Source: Burkholderia sp. | Lineage (GTDB): Bacteria; Pseudomonadota; Gammaproteobacteria; Burkholderiales; Burkholderiaceae | NCBI GenBank assembly: GCA_030151225.1 | Contig: JASLEG010000087.1 | Location: forward strand, 38,191-102,190 | DNA length: 64,000 bases | Direction: 5' to 3' | Shown: piece by piece, positions 1-9,942 of the stretch | How the letters are laid out: the number at the start of each line of letters is the position of its first letter | Numbering within the stretch: position 1 is the stretch's first letter | Translations under genes and position numbers: made by a program | The notes under the pieces: model-generated | Database searches by the model: none | Told to the model about the DNA's origin: nothing | Seen by the model: only the letters and a program-made list of their open reading frames with translations

Positions 1-1
1 C

Positions 2-475
2 CTTTTCGGAAGCCCCGTCGCGCAGGCAGCCTGCGCGGGCGACTGCGTGCTCTCGAGCCTCGGCTTCGGCAGCAACCTGCTCTTTTGGTGCGCCGGCTGC
101 AACGGCTCCATCTACCCATTTAACGGCCACGTGCAGGCACACGTCTCCGCGATCCAGGCGTCATCGCTGCTGGTGGAGCGGATGACCGCGAAGCTGCATC
201 GGGAGGGGCTCATGTGGGGCACCACCGGCGACGACGCCATGTGCGGCTATTACCTGCAGCCCGTGATGGACAAGACCCAATACAAGTACACGATGCTCTA
301 CCCGGTCGCCCAGACCGACAAGATCAACGGCCAATGCTGCCAGCCGTACGGGCGTACCTCCGCTCTGTGGGGCGCAGGAAAGATGATCCCGTACACCGGC
401 GAGGACTTCGCCTACGAAATCTTCCGCAAGCGCAACTGCTGCTCGGGCGCCAATCTCGGAGATCTGCCGCAATGA
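2..475 (+). CDS. traU: TraU, F-type conjugal transfer protein (C-terminal part)
   Basis: The reading frame is open from the window edge, so the N-terminus is missing. TraU is a periplasmic protein of the F-type transfer apparatus needed for DNA transfer. About 157 C-terminal residues are present, rich in Cys (CAGC, a CC pair in NGQCCQPYG, and RNCCSG near the end), as in the disulfide-rich TraU family, with the family-like stretch WGAGKMIPYTGEDFAYEIFRKRNCC. Its stop overlaps the next start (ATGA at 472), and trbC follows as in the F plasmid, which supports the assignment. Confidence 0.93.
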   Translation, partial: LFGSPVAQAACAGDCVLSSLGFGSNLLFWCAGCNGSIYPFNGHVQAHVSAIQASSLLVERMTAKLHREGLMWGTTGDDAMCGYYLQPVMDKTQYKYTMLYPVAQTDKINGQCCQPYGRTSALWGAGKMIPYTGEDFAYEIFRKRNCCSGANLGDLPQ

Positions 476-1275
476 AGCTGCTCAACCTCAGCATGACGGC
501 GGCCGCGTGCGCGATCGCGCTCTCCTCGAGCGCTTCGCTCGCTCAGACGGTCTCCAACGATGCGCTGAAGCGCGAACAGCAACAGATCAACGCGACGCGC
601 CGCGCCACGTTCGATCAGGCCGCCAGCGGCGCGGACCGGTATCGCGGCGCTCAGCCAGCCGCGGCCGCGGTCGATGCCGAAATGCGGCGCATCCAGGGCG
701 AGCGAGTCCGGCAAATGGATCAGGCGAGCGCCAAGGCGGCGCACGACGGCAACGACTTCCCGAACATGCCCGTGCTCCGGTCATCGCCCGTGCCGAGCTC
801 GGCCAGCGCCGACCCGATGACCGTCGCGAAACGCTACGAAGATCGTGTCCAGCGCCGTGTCACCAATTCCTTCGTGGCCTTCGCCAGCTTCTCGATGCCA
901 GACGCCTCGCTCGTGCGTCTCGTCAAGGCCATGAGCCTGGCGGGTGGCACCGTCGTGTTTCGCGGCTTCAAGGACGATTCCCTCAAGGCAACGGCCGCCG
1001 AGATGCAGCGCCTGGGCATCGCCTCGGGCGGCATCGTCGTGAACCCGAAGGCGTTCGTTCAGTACCGCGTCGAGCGTGTTCCCGCTTTCGTCGTCACGCA
1101 AGGCGGCGATGCGGACAGCCAGGTCGACAGCAGCGGGTGTGCTCTGCCTGCCTCCTATGTGTCGATCGCAGGCGACGTGACCCCCGCCTTCGCCCTGCGC
1201 CAGATTGTCGACCACAGCCCGACCTATGCCGGCATCGCGAACCGCTACCTGCGTGCGTTGGGGGACGTGGAGTGA
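472..1275 (+). CDS. trbC: TrbC, type-F pilin assembly protein
   Basis: 267 residues. A Sec signal peptide (about residues 1-24, ending SLAQ) indicates a periplasmic location. The C-terminal half (FVAFASFSMPDASLVRLV, GGTVVFRGFKDDS, YRVERVPAFVV) is the type-F TrbC domain, a thioredoxin-like fold needed for F-pilus assembly. The start is the ATG overlapping the traU stop. The gene end overlaps the traN start, so translation is probably coupled along the operon. The traU-trbC-traN order is that of F-type systems. Confidence 0.9.
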   Translation: MKLLNLSMTAAACAIALSSSASLAQTVSNDALKREQQQINATRRATFDQAASGADRYRGAQPAAAAVDAEMRRIQGERVRQMDQASAKAAHDGNDFPNMPVLRSSPVPSSASADPMTVAKRYEDRVQRRVTNSFVAFASFSMPDASLVRLVKAMSLAGGTVVFRGFKDDSLKATAAEMQRLGIASGGIVVNPKAFVQYRVERVPAFVVTQGGDADSQVDSSGCALPASYVSIAGDVTPAFALRQIVDHSPTYAGIANRYLRALGDVE

Positions 1276-2540
1276 TGCCCGTGAAATCGATGCTGACCCG
1301 TGCGGTTCCGCTCGCCATCGCCAGTGCGCTTGCCCTGGTCGGTGTTCGCGCGCTCGCCGACAGCGCCACCACTGCCTCCGCGTTCGCGGAGGGCCAGTCG
1401 GTTGGCAACACCGGGATGAACACCGCGAACGGCGCAATCGCGAACGGTGGCTCGAACGTGCCGAATTACACCAGCCAGGACGGCACGCTGACGCCGCTCT
1501 ACGCGGGCGGCAACGGCAGCCTGGGTCCCGCCGGCACCGGCAAGGAGGCCGATTGCTCCACGCAACCGGCCAACCCGAGCGCCTACTGGCAGCAGGAGTG
1601 CGACGCCGTGAACTATCTGGCCAAGAAGCCCGAGAACCGCATGCCCCTGACCGCCAGCGATCCGATCGTGACCGGCAGCACGGGAACGATCAGTAATCCA
1701 GGCACGACCACCAGTACGCAGGACTGCCACGACGTGACCTCCACGATCCCGGCCACCTACAAGCAGGCGACCTGCGAGCAGGCGCTCGGCACGCAAACGT
1801 ACACCTGCAACCGCATCGACGATCCGATCTGTACCGAGCCGTATCAGAGCTGCGCGAATGGCGGCCTGGTGGAGGGCAGCTTCAGCGGCGGCTTCGCGTC
1901 GCGCCTCGCGTCGAACTCGGCCCTCTGGAACTTCGGCGCCGATACGGGATACCACGACAACTCGGGCTATTACGGTAGCACCGCCTACTCGTCGATGAGC
2001 TTCACGATCCAGAACCTGTCGGAGATCGGCACCGCCGTGATCAGCCAGATCACCGCGAACAACAGCCTGCGCAGCGTGGACATCAACGGCGTGACGGTCT
2101 ACAGCGATCTTTCCGACGGTGGCCGCGTGCTCCAGTGCGGAATCGGGACCGGCAAGGATTCGACCACCGGCATGACGGTCAACAGCGCAGGCGACCTGAC
2201 CGCGTCGACCAAGGACTGGACCGTGACCGAACTGCGCGACGTCTGCTCTGACAAGACGGCATTCACCGCCGATGGTGGCGTCACGGAGTACAAGGCCGGA
2301 TTTCACTTCGGTTCCTACTACGAGGGCAACCCCTCGACCATCAGCCCGAACACCGACATCCGTCCGTACCTGCACGAAGGCGTCAACACGGTCGAGATCC
2401 AGGCCGCGTTCGGCGGCTACGGCGACGAGGGGGGCGGTGAGGCCAAGGTTCAGCTGACCGTGAACCAGATCTGCACGGCCACCTGCACACCGAACTGGAT
2501 CGACCAGTGCAGCTCCTTCGAGCAAAGGGCTGCGCAATGA
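1275..2540 (+). CDS. traN: TraN-like mating-pair protein, N-terminal/central half as a separate protein
   Basis: 421 residues with a signal peptide (about 1-31, ending GVRALA). It is Cys-rich (CHDVT, CEQALG, CNRIDDPIC, CANGG, then NQICTATCTPNW and QCSSFEQRAAQ at the end). Known TraN proteins are outer-membrane mating-pair stabilisation proteins in which such a central region runs on into a second Cys-rich domain. Here the frame stops at that boundary and a second signal-peptide-bearing protein starts at 2537. I therefore read this as the N-terminal half of a naturally split TraN. The start is the ATG overlapping the trbC stop. Confidence 0.7.
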   Translation: MPVKSMLTRAVPLAIASALALVGVRALADSATTASAFAEGQSVGNTGMNTANGAIANGGSNVPNYTSQDGTLTPLYAGGNGSLGPAGTGKEADCSTQPANPSAYWQQECDAVNYLAKKPENRMPLTASDPIVTGSTGTISNPGTTTSTQDCHDVTSTIPATYKQATCEQALGTQTYTCNRIDDPICTEPYQSCANGGLVEGSFSGGFASRLASNSALWNFGADTGYHDNSGYYGSTAYSSMSFTIQNLSEIGTAVISQITANNSLRSVDINGVTVYSDLSDGGRVLQCGIGTGKDSTTGMTVNSAGDLTASTKDWTVTELRDVCSDKTAFTADGGVTEYKAGFHFGSYYEGNPSTISPNTDIRPYLHEGVNTVEIQAAFGGYGDEGGGEAKVQLTVNQICTATCTPNWIDQCSSFEQRAAQ

Positions 2541-3808
2541 GGATCCATGCCCTGATTCGTTGCTCGCTCCGCACGCTCGCCTGCGCTCTCGCTGCCGCGC
2601 TGCCGGCACTCGCGCACGCCACGCCCACCTGCCAGCTGACCGGCTCGACCTGCGTCGAGCCCGCCGCGACGCGCGTCATCAACGGAATCTCGGTCTACCA
2701 GGATTGCTGGAACTACCAGGATACCTACCAGTGTCAGGCGGCCGATGCCGTCGACGATTGCGCCCCGCTGCAGCAGGAAGGGTGCGGCATGGTCGGGCAG
2801 CAATGTGTCTCGTACAACGATGCCTCGCCCGGCACCTGCGACACCATGCAGTACACGTACCAGTGCCTCGATACCCCGGCGCACACGACCACGGTCACGC
2901 AATGCACGAACACGATGTGCGCGCCGGGCGCCGGCTGCTTCAGCTCGAGCAGCACACCGGATGGCGCCATCGGCCAAGTGGTGACGGGCCTCGAGACCGG
3001 ACGCGAAGCGGGGGCCTACGGGGTGGATGCCGCCGGCAACGTGGACATCTTCAAGGGCTACGACAGCAGCTGCTCGATCAAGGTGCTCGGAGGTATCGAA
3101 GTCAAGAGCTGCTGCACCAGCAATGCAGGCGGTGCCGCCTATTCGAACAACGCGATCGGCAGCGCCGCGGTCAGTGCCGGACTGTCCGTGGCAGGGACCG
3201 CCGCGAAGCAGGGCATTGCCTTGGGCTCCAAGTACGTCTTCGATCAACTGTACGAAACCGTCGACAGTTCCATCGTCAATTCAGGGCTGCTTCAGATGGG
3301 ATCGTGGGCGGACCGCGCGCTGAGCAGTTCCGGTTCGTTCGGCGCCTACGGTTTCACGTTCTCGTTCTCGCTCACCAACGGCCTGCAGTTCGTGAGCTTC
3401 GATCCCTACTCGTTCGCGCTTCAGGTGGCGATTCAGCTGATCCAGAGCTGGCTGAGCTGTACATCGGACGAACAGGTGCTGAGCCTGAAGCAGGGCGAGA
3501 ACCTCTGTGTCCAGTACAACCAGGGCTGCTCGAAGAAAGTGCTCGGCGTGTGTGTCGAAGAGCAGAAGAACTACTGCTGCTTCAACTCCCTGATCGCAAA
3601 GATCGTCAACCAGCAGGGGAAGGCCCAACTCGGCATCCCGTTCGCCGGTTGCGGCGGGCTCACGGCCGATCAGTTGCAGCAGATCGATTTCACGAAGATC
3701 GATTTCACCGAATTCGTCAATTCCATCCAGTCTACCGCCGTCAATCAGGACGCGATCCTGCAGCAGATTCAGCAGTCGATCAGCGCCGGCAAGGGGGTCT
3801 CCCAGTGA
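2537..3808 (+). CDS. traN: TraN, mating-pair stabilisation protein (C-terminal half with its own signal peptide)
   Basis: 423 residues. The ATG overlaps the previous stop (ATGA); an in-frame start 30 bases upstream would only bury the signal peptide (MRIHALIRC to AHA, about 1-27). The conserved C-terminal TraN region is present: CSKKVLGVCVEEQKNYCCFN, then LIAKIVNQQGKAQLG and FAGCGGLT. The N-terminus (CQLTGSTCVEPAATRVINGISVYQDCW) is the part that in single-chain TraN follows the domain ending the upstream protein. It probably acts in the outer membrane, stabilising donor-recipient contacts through disulfides. Confidence 0.85.
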   Translation: MRIHALIRCSLRTLACALAAALPALAHATPTCQLTGSTCVEPAATRVINGISVYQDCWNYQDTYQCQAADAVDDCAPLQQEGCGMVGQQCVSYNDASPGTCDTMQYTYQCLDTPAHTTTVTQCTNTMCAPGAGCFSSSSTPDGAIGQVVTGLETGREAGAYGVDAAGNVDIFKGYDSSCSIKVLGGIEVKSCCTSNAGGAAYSNNAIGSAAVSAGLSVAGTAAKQGIALGSKYVFDQLYETVDSSIVNSGLLQMGSWADRALSSSGSFGAYGFTFSFSLTNGLQFVSFDPYSFALQVAIQLIQSWLSCTSDEQVLSLKQGENLCVQYNQGCSKKVLGVCVEEQKNYCCFNSLIAKIVNQQGKAQLGIPFAGCGGLTADQLQQIDFTKIDFTEFVNSIQSTAVNQDAILQQIQQSISAGKGVSQ

Positions 3809-4215
3809 AGTACTACCTGTCGCTTGTCAGCGCCGCGGCGCTATTGGCCCTCGCGCCGGTCGCGCATGCGGGCAGCTACGACGAGTTCAGCGCCGTGCTG
3901 GTCGACGCGATCGACCACGGCCAGTCATTCGGCGCGTTGCGTGGTCCGGTCGCCGATTCGCTCACGTCGAAACTGCACGCCAACGGCCCGGTTTACGTCA
4001 CCGCTCGGCCGGTCAGCGATTTGCCGCGTGCCGGCTGCAAGCGCTTGGATGTCCTGTTCGACATCCGAGGTGTGCAAACCGAGGCGGGCGAGACCAGCGG
4101 TCGCCTCGATCTGAAGATGAATTACTGCCGCGATGGCGTACCCCCGATTGGTCTCTCACCGGGTGCGACGGCGTCTCCAGTCGGTCCCACTTCGTTGAAG
4201 GAGCAGCCGCAATGA
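3805..4215 (+). CDS. Small periplasmic protein inside the tra operon, function unknown
   Basis: 136 residues with a clear signal peptide (about 1-21, ending VAHA). The GTG start overlaps the upstream stop (GTGA), as at other junctions of this operon. Two Cys are visible (AGCKRLD and NYCRDG), consistent with a periplasmic disulfide. I do not recognise the family. Its place between traN and traF is where F-type operons carry small accessory proteins such as TrbE, but I see no transmembrane segment beyond the signal peptide and do not equate them. Confidence 0.75.
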   Translation: MKYYLSLVSAAALLALAPVAHAGSYDEFSAVLVDAIDHGQSFGALRGPVADSLTSKLHANGPVYVTARPVSDLPRAGCKRLDVLFDIRGVQTEAGETSGRLDLKMNYCRDGVPPIGLSPGATASPVGPTSLKEQPQ

Positions 4216-5024
4216 AAGCCATGTCCATGATGCGCCTCGCCGTGGCGGCCACACTCGCGGGCATGACGTTCCTGTCGCCGATCGCCGACGCTGGCGACCT
4301 CGACTATCCGTCCGCCTGGCATTGCGATGGCGAGGCCAAGTTCAACTGGTACTGCGACGACGAGGCCAAGCCAGCCGCGCCCACGGTTGCGAGTGCCACT
4401 ACGCCTGCCGATCGCGATAACTTCGACCAGATCAAGTCGGCCGACGCGATGCGCGAGGCGCTCAAGCAGCGCCTGGACGTCGCCAACATGGATCCGACGC
4501 CCGAGCACATCAAGTCGTACATCAAGCTTTGGGAATACGTGCAGCAGAAGAGTTCGGTGTTCGCCGATCAGTGGCGCCGCGTCGTCTGGCAAGACCCGAG
4601 CCTGGACTATTCGCTCAAGCGGCCTACCAACAACGTGGCCGTCCATACCTACGACCAGACCCGCGACAGCGATCAGGACGCCCAGCTGCGCGCACTGGCG
4701 CAAAAGCATGGGCTGATCTTCTTCTTCCGCTCCGATTGTCCGTATTGCCACGCCATGGCGCCGACCATCCAGCTGCTCGCCCAGCGCTACGGCATCGACG
4801 TGCTGCCGGTGTCCCTCGACGGCCGCGGCATTGCGGAGTTCCCGAACCCCACCCCGGACCACGGGCAGGCCTCGACCTGGGGTGTCCAGCAGGTGCCCGC
4901 CCTCTTCATCGCCTCGAAGGAGACGGGCGACCACGCGATGATCGGCTCGGGAACGCTCTCGCTGCAAGACATCATCGATCGCATCTTCGTTCTCACCGCC
5001 TCGCAGCCTGGAGAGCTCTTCTGA
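4212..5024 (+). CDS. traF: TraF, thioredoxin-fold conjugal pilus assembly protein with CPYC
   Basis: 270 residues. A signal peptide (about 1-27, ending ADAG) is followed by the TraF pattern LWEYVQQKSSVFADQWRRVVWQDPSLDYS. A C-terminal thioredoxin fold holds a CPYC active-site motif (Cys176-Cys179 in FFFRSDCPYCHAMAP) and the cis-Pro stretch QVPALFI. The F-plasmid TraF lacks an active CxxC, with TrbB supplying it. Retention of the motif suggests this TraF is itself a thiol oxidoreductase folding the Cys-rich TraU and TraN. The next gene overlaps its stop. Confidence 0.92.
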   Translation: MKAMSMMRLAVAATLAGMTFLSPIADAGDLDYPSAWHCDGEAKFNWYCDDEAKPAAPTVASATTPADRDNFDQIKSADAMREALKQRLDVANMDPTPEHIKSYIKLWEYVQQKSSVFADQWRRVVWQDPSLDYSLKRPTNNVAVHTYDQTRDSDQDAQLRALAQKHGLIFFFRSDCPYCHAMAPTIQLLAQRYGIDVLPVSLDGRGIAEFPNPTPDHGQASTWGVQQVPALFIASKETGDHAMIGSGTLSLQDIIDRIFVLTASQPGELF

Positions 5025-6469
5025 TGAAACCCTCGCGTTGGATATCCGCGATCGCTGCCGGCGTGCTGGCCATCGCCCCGATCTTTGCCCAGGCCATGTC
5101 GATGCAGGAGGTGTTCGACTCGATCAACGCCATGGGCAATGTTTCCAGCCCGCGCGCCTTGCAGGGCGAGACGATGGACATGTACAGCGGCGGGAGCGTA
5201 TTCATGCGCACGCCGCACAAGACCTATCAGCTCGCGAGCGCAACTGCGCCGGAGTGGGGCGCGGGATGCGGAGGGATCGACCTGTTCGCTGGCGGATTTA
5301 GCTTCATCAACAAGGAGCAGTTCGTCGCGCTGCTGCGCAACATTGGCTCGAACGCACTCGGTTACGCGTTCAAGCTCGCGCTGCAGAACCTGTGTCCCAC
5401 CTGCGACAACGTCATGCAGTCGCTGCAGACCATCGCGCGCGACGTCAATCGCATGAACATCGATTCGTGCCAGGCGGCCGAAGGCGTCGTCAACGCCGTC
5501 ACGCCCTCCACCTGGAAGAAGGAACAGACCAATCTCGCCGACACGCTCGGGCCGTTCACGAACTTGTATTCGGACATGACCGATGCCTGGACGAACATCA
5601 GCGGCAGCTCGGCCCAGGCCGCGCAAACCATCAACACGGCCACGGCCTCGAACGCCAACCTGCAGGCTAAGGCCCCCTACGGCAACGTTACCTGGCAGGC
5701 CTTACTGCAGCTGCCGGATCTGAGCACGTCGGATCGCGAGTTCCTGATGTCGCTGGTCGGCACCGTGGTCTTCCCCGACCCCTCCGACTCGGGCGGGACC
5801 GAGGTCAACCCGATTTTCCTGCCCAGAGTCGGCAGCCTCTCGGTCCAGGAACTGGTCGGCAACGATCCGAGCTCGGACACCGGCGGCACGATTCAGGTTT
5901 ACGTGTGCGACGAAACCACGAAGTGCCTGAATCCCTCGACGCAGGAGATCGGCTATACGACCTTTCGCACGATGGTTCAGCAAAAGCTGCAGGTCATTAC
6001 CGATGCGGTCGCGTCTCGATCGGCAATACCGAACCCGGACGACACGTTCAAGTTTCTGAGCATGACCGATCTGCCGGTCTACAAGATGATCGCCATCGGC
6101 ACGCGCCTGAACAATTCGGCGTTGTCCGATCAGTTGCTGAGCACGTACCAATCGCTGATCGCGGCCAAGTATGCAGAGGCGTACATCCACGGCTCTGCCG
6201 AGGATCTGCGCCGAGCGATCGCGCGCTACAGCACCGTCAAGTCGAGCACGTCCCTGCTCGAGCAGGCGACCAAGCTCAACACCAGCATCGACACGGTCGA
6301 GTCTGAAGCGCGCAGTGTCGTCATGCAGGCATTCAGCCAAACCTCCAACGCGTGGGCGCTGGTCGAGCAGCTGCAGTCGATCGAGCGTGCGGTGCACGCG
6401 AACGTATCGTCGTCGCTACGGAATTCGCTTGCGTTCGGCCAGACCCTCACGTCGGGAGGCACGCAATGA
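5024..6469 (+). CDS. traH: TraH, conjugal pilus assembly protein
   Basis: 481 residues with a signal peptide (about 1-25, ending AQA). Family-like features are the early GGSVFMRTPHKTYQL, GCGGIDLFAGGFSFINKEQF, and NALGYAFKLALQNLCPTCDNVM with its CxxC pair. TraH is a periplasmic/outer-membrane-associated protein needed for F-pilus assembly and usually precedes traG, as here. The start ATG overlaps the traF stop and the end overlaps the traG start. Confidence 0.93.
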   Translation: MKPSRWISAIAAGVLAIAPIFAQAMSMQEVFDSINAMGNVSSPRALQGETMDMYSGGSVFMRTPHKTYQLASATAPEWGAGCGGIDLFAGGFSFINKEQFVALLRNIGSNALGYAFKLALQNLCPTCDNVMQSLQTIARDVNRMNIDSCQAAEGVVNAVTPSTWKKEQTNLADTLGPFTNLYSDMTDAWTNISGSSAQAAQTINTATASNANLQAKAPYGNVTWQALLQLPDLSTSDREFLMSLVGTVVFPDPSDSGGTEVNPIFLPRVGSLSVQELVGNDPSSDTGGTIQVYVCDETTKCLNPSTQEIGYTTFRTMVQQKLQVITDAVASRSAIPNPDDTFKFLSMTDLPVYKMIAIGTRLNNSALSDQLLSTYQSLIAAKYAEAYIHGSAEDLRRAIARYSTVKSSTSLLEQATKLNTSIDTVESEARSVVMQAFSQTSNAWALVEQLQSIERAVHANVSSSLRNSLAFGQTLTSGGTQ

Positions 6470-9400
6470 ACATGGAGATCGACACCTACGCGAACGTCGA
6501 CTCCCTGTACTACGTGATGCAGGGCGTCGCCTCGTTCATGGGAAGCGGTACGTGGACGGGCCTGATCAAATATACGTTGCTGTGCGGCCTCTTGATCTGG
6601 ACCATGGCGGCCATCGGCCGCAAGGGAACGGAGATCATTCGCTGGTTCGCCGGCGCCATGCTGATGACGCAGCTGCTGTTGCTGCCCGTGGAGAACGTCT
6701 TCATCACGGACGTCAACAACGTGCAGCCCACTCGCGAGGTGGACCACGTGCCGGTCTACCTGGCCGCGGTCGCTCAGAGCGCGACGCTCATCTCGCGCGT
6801 GATGACGGAGGCGTACGAGACGGTGTTCAGCGTCCCGGATACGCTCACCTTGAAGAAGGGCGACGTGGGTTTTGGCGTGTCGGTGCTGAAGAAGGTCAAT
6901 CAGGCGGAGATCACAGACCCGGGCCTTCACGCGGATTTGATGCAGTTCTTCAAGGAGTGCACCGTCTACGACATCCAGGACGGCGCGATTGATCCGAAGA
7001 CGATCATGAGCGGTACCGACCCGTTCAATACCGTGTTCACCTCGACGAGCCCCGCGCGGTATGTCACGACCAACACGCTGACGGCCAATCCGACGACCGA
7101 TACATGTTCAGCGACCGGCACGTTGCTGCTGATTCGGGTTCAGGACGCTGAACAGACCGCCGAGCAGATCTACGGCAGCGAGATGTACCCGGAGATCACG
7201 GACGCTTCGATGGCGAAGTCGGAATTCGTCAACGCGATCGGCGATTCCTACGGCTTCATTCTTCAGTCATCGCAGAACGCCTCGTCAGCGTTGCGCCAGG
7301 CGATGTTCAACAACGTCTGGCGGCAGGCCGGTGCCGAATTGCCGGCGATGCTGAACGACCCTGCGCGCGTGAACGAGGTCAATGCGCTGATGAGCTCGGC
7401 GCAGGCCGCCGTGGCCACCAACGGCTCGTTGTCGAGCATGGCGATCCTCGCGAAGGACACCCTGCCGACGGTGCGCAACTATGCCGAAGCCATCATCTAC
7501 GCGGTGTTCCCGATCATCCTGGTGCTCTGCCTGATCAGCGGGGGCGAAGGCGCCAAACGGATCCTCGGCGCCTATGCAAAGACGGTGGCATGGGTCGCGC
7601 TCTGGCCAATGATGTTCGCGGTGATCAACGGCCTCTCGTTGATGCACCTGAGCCACGAAATGCGTTCGATGTCGCTGCAGGCTGGCGTGCCGTTCGGGAT
7701 GGCAGCGAAGTTCGGCTCGACGCTGATCGACGAACAGGCGTTGCTCGGCTACATGGTGTTGTTGGCGCCGGCGTTCGCGTGGGGCCTGCTGAACATGGCC
7801 ACGGTTGGCGTGACAGGCGCGTTCTCCATGCTGAACGACGCAGTGACGGGTGGTGCACGCCAGATCGGCGCGCAGCAGGCACAGGGTGACGAGAACATCG
7901 GCAACGTCCACGTCGACTCGTCCTCGATCGACAACGCGTCGCGCAACGTGACGTCGGCCAACAAGATGGACACGACTGTGCAGTCTCGCACCGGTTCGAT
8001 GAGTGTCGAGACGGGTAACGGCACGGCCTATACCAACTTCGCAAACGGGCTGATCGCCCGGTCGGATTTCCAGAACAGTCTCGGGGTGTCGGCCATGTCA
8101 CAGGACGCGGTCGAGCGTTCTCTCGGCACAGACTCGTCGACTGGCATCGCGGCCAACCGGACGAACTCGACTTTTGGCGGGCACGAGACGGTGGCCGCCG
8201 GCACGATCACAACGGCGAACAGCCAAGATCGTAGCCAGACGCAGCGCTTCGGGGACGAAGCGAACTCGGGCATTCGCGGTTCGATCAGCAAGTCCGGTGA
8301 GCGGCGGGCGTCGAATGATCAGCAGTATGGGGTGGACCAGGCCCACGCGACGGAACTTCAAACTTCAGTCGGCGGCCGGGTGTCCGGAATGCTCGGCGGA
8401 TCGTTTGAAAAATCGTTTGGAGACGACGGTGCGGTCGCACCTGGCGCAGGGAGCGGTGGCGGCAACAATGCACCGGGTAGGACCGCCGGCGGCGGGAGGC
8501 CGTCCGCGAACAACCCGGTTGCGAATTCGCCTTTCTTTAATCAGGCCGAGGAAGACAAGCTCGCTCGTAAAGCCGAGTCGCTCGGTAAGTCGCCCCAAGA
8601 GGTACAAGCCGTCCGCGATGCCTACCGTAATAAGGTCCAAGCGGTCGATTATGCCAATGGCGGAGGCACTGGGAAGGGAAAGAGCAATTTCAGACTCGGC
8701 CTCGATCTTTCTGGAGAGGGAGGGGTCACCAAATTTTGGAGGCACAGCGAGGGGGAGAAATTCAACGACCAGTACTCGAGCATCGGGAGCTACGGAGAAA
8801 ACGATCAGTTTTCTCGGGAGGGTGGGCAGAATCACGTGGACGCCACCGGGACTGAATCGGGCCAGCATGTCCGTAACGACCACTCGGCATCACTGACCGA
8901 TCAGACGCTATCCGGCTCGCGTAATTCCGCCGACCTGTCCCGCTCCACCGATCTTCGCCAGCGCGGCTCGACTCAAACGGTCTCGCGGGTTGATACGTCG
9001 ACGAACCTGATGACGCCCGAGAATCTTCGGTCGGTGGCTGCCCGTAATGGCATGCGCTATAGCCAGTTGATGACGCTGTCCGAGCCGGACCTCGCGCGGT
9101 TGGTCAAGGACGACGCATCGATGCGCGATCTCGTCGTGCACAACGCCACGTTGCCGAGTATCGCGCGTGACGGCTCCGCTCTGCCTGGCAGCCAAGGCGA
9201 CGTTGTCCGCCAAAACCAACGTAATCAAGGCGGCGTTGGCGCTAACGCGGCAGCGGCCTACCAACGCTATACCGGTGCTGTGGGACCGGTCGACACGACG
9301 CCGCTCGACGTGAGCACCCCGATTCCGCAGGTCGTGAAGGACGCCCAGCAGCGCGTTGATGCGATGAAACAACGCGTCGCGGAAGACTCTGCTTCGCCGA

Positions 9401-9939
9401 TCAAGCAAGTACGCGACCACGTCGATCCATCCGCGGACAACAAGCCGCTCATGACGCCAGAGCGCGCACCGGGCCGGCCACTGCCCAACACTCCCACCGC
9501 GGCGCCCGCACAGCCCACGCAGCCCACGAAGACGCCCCTGGACGCGTGGAAAAACGATCTGTCGATTTCGCGAACCGAAGGGGCCGCGCCCGACGCATCG
9601 AGCGCATCGGCGTCATCTGGCGTGGCGCCGCTCCCCCGATCGAACGTCGACAAGTTTCTGCATCCCAATGCGCCAGACAAGGGGCCCACGATTGAAGCCG
9701 CGCAATCAACCGCAGGACGGACACCCGCCGCGCCAGCTCTTGCGCCGCTGAACGAGTCGGAGTTCAAGGTCGTTCAGCTAGACAGTTCGGACGCCGCACG
9801 ACCGTCGACGTCCTCGGGAACAGCAACCTCGCCGAGCGCCCTCGTATCGATACGGAAGCCCAGCCCACGCGTTGGTGAGGAATCGCGCGCCACGCCTTCG
9901 GAAACTAGTTCGCTCGGAGCAAACCATGACAAGGAATGA
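6466..9939 (+). CDS. traG: TraG, mating-pair stabilisation inner-membrane protein
   Basis: 1157 residues. The N-terminal third holds several hydrophobic segments (for example TLLCGLLIWTMAAI, AMLMTQLLLLPV, IIYAVFPIILVLCLISGG, LLAPAFAWGLLNMATVGV), as in TraG. The remaining two thirds are a long polar Ser/Gly/Asn/Gln-rich periplasmic region and a Pro/Ala-rich tail. F TraG acts in pilus assembly and mating-pair stabilisation, and its C-terminal domain is the partner in entry exclusion. The start overlaps the traH stop. This is the last tra gene in the window and is followed by a hairpin. Confidence 0.93.
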   Translation: MNMEIDTYANVDSLYYVMQGVASFMGSGTWTGLIKYTLLCGLLIWTMAAIGRKGTEIIRWFAGAMLMTQLLLLPVENVFITDVNNVQPTREVDHVPVYLAAVAQSATLISRVMTEAYETVFSVPDTLTLKKGDVGFGVSVLKKVNQAEITDPGLHADLMQFFKECTVYDIQDGAIDPKTIMSGTDPFNTVFTSTSPARYVTTNTLTANPTTDTCSATGTLLLIRVQDAEQTAEQIYGSEMYPEITDASMAKSEFVNAIGDSYGFILQSSQNASSALRQAMFNNVWRQAGAELPAMLNDPARVNEVNALMSSAQAAVATNGSLSSMAILAKDTLPTVRNYAEAIIYAVFPIILVLCLISGGEGAKRILGAYAKTVAWVALWPMMFAVINGLSLMHLSHEMRSMSLQAGVPFGMAAKFGSTLIDEQALLGYMVLLAPAFAWGLLNMATVGVTGAFSMLNDAVTGGARQIGAQQAQGDENIGNVHVDSSSIDNASRNVTSANKMDTTVQSRTGSMSVETGNGTAYTNFANGLIARSDFQNSLGVSAMSQDAVERSLGTDSSTGIAANRTNSTFGGHETVAAGTITTANSQDRSQTQRFGDEANSGIRGSISKSGERRASNDQQYGVDQAHATELQTSVGGRVSGMLGGSFEKSFGDDGAVAPGAGSGGGNNAPGRTAGGGRPSANNPVANSPFFNQAEEDKLARKAESLGKSPQEVQAVRDAYRNKVQAVDYANGGGTGKGKSNFRLGLDLSGEGGVTKFWRHSEGEKFNDQYSSIGSYGENDQFSREGGQNHVDATGTESGQHVRNDHSASLTDQTLSGSRNSADLSRSTDLRQRGSTQTVSRVDTSTNLMTPENLRSVAARNGMRYSQLMTLSEPDLARLVKDDASMRDLVVHNATLPSIARDGSALPGSQGDVVRQNQRNQGGVGANAAAAYQRYTGAVGPVDTTPLDVSTPIPQVVKDAQQRVDAMKQRVAEDSASPIKQVRDHVDPSADNKPLMTPERAPGRPLPNTPTAAPAQPTQPTKTPLDAWKNDLSISRTEGAAPDASSASASSGVAPLPRSNVDKFLHPNAPDKGPTIEAAQSTAGRTPAAPALAPLNESEFKVVQLDSSDAARPSTSSGTATSPSALVSIRKPSPRVGEESRATPSETSSLGANHDKE

Positions 9940-9942
9940 AAG

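Noticed and set aside
1245..2609. 454-codon minus-strand frame over traN
   Set aside because: High-GC antisense shadow, Arg/Gly/Ala/Val-rich with no domain; the plus strand has the exported Cys-rich protein.
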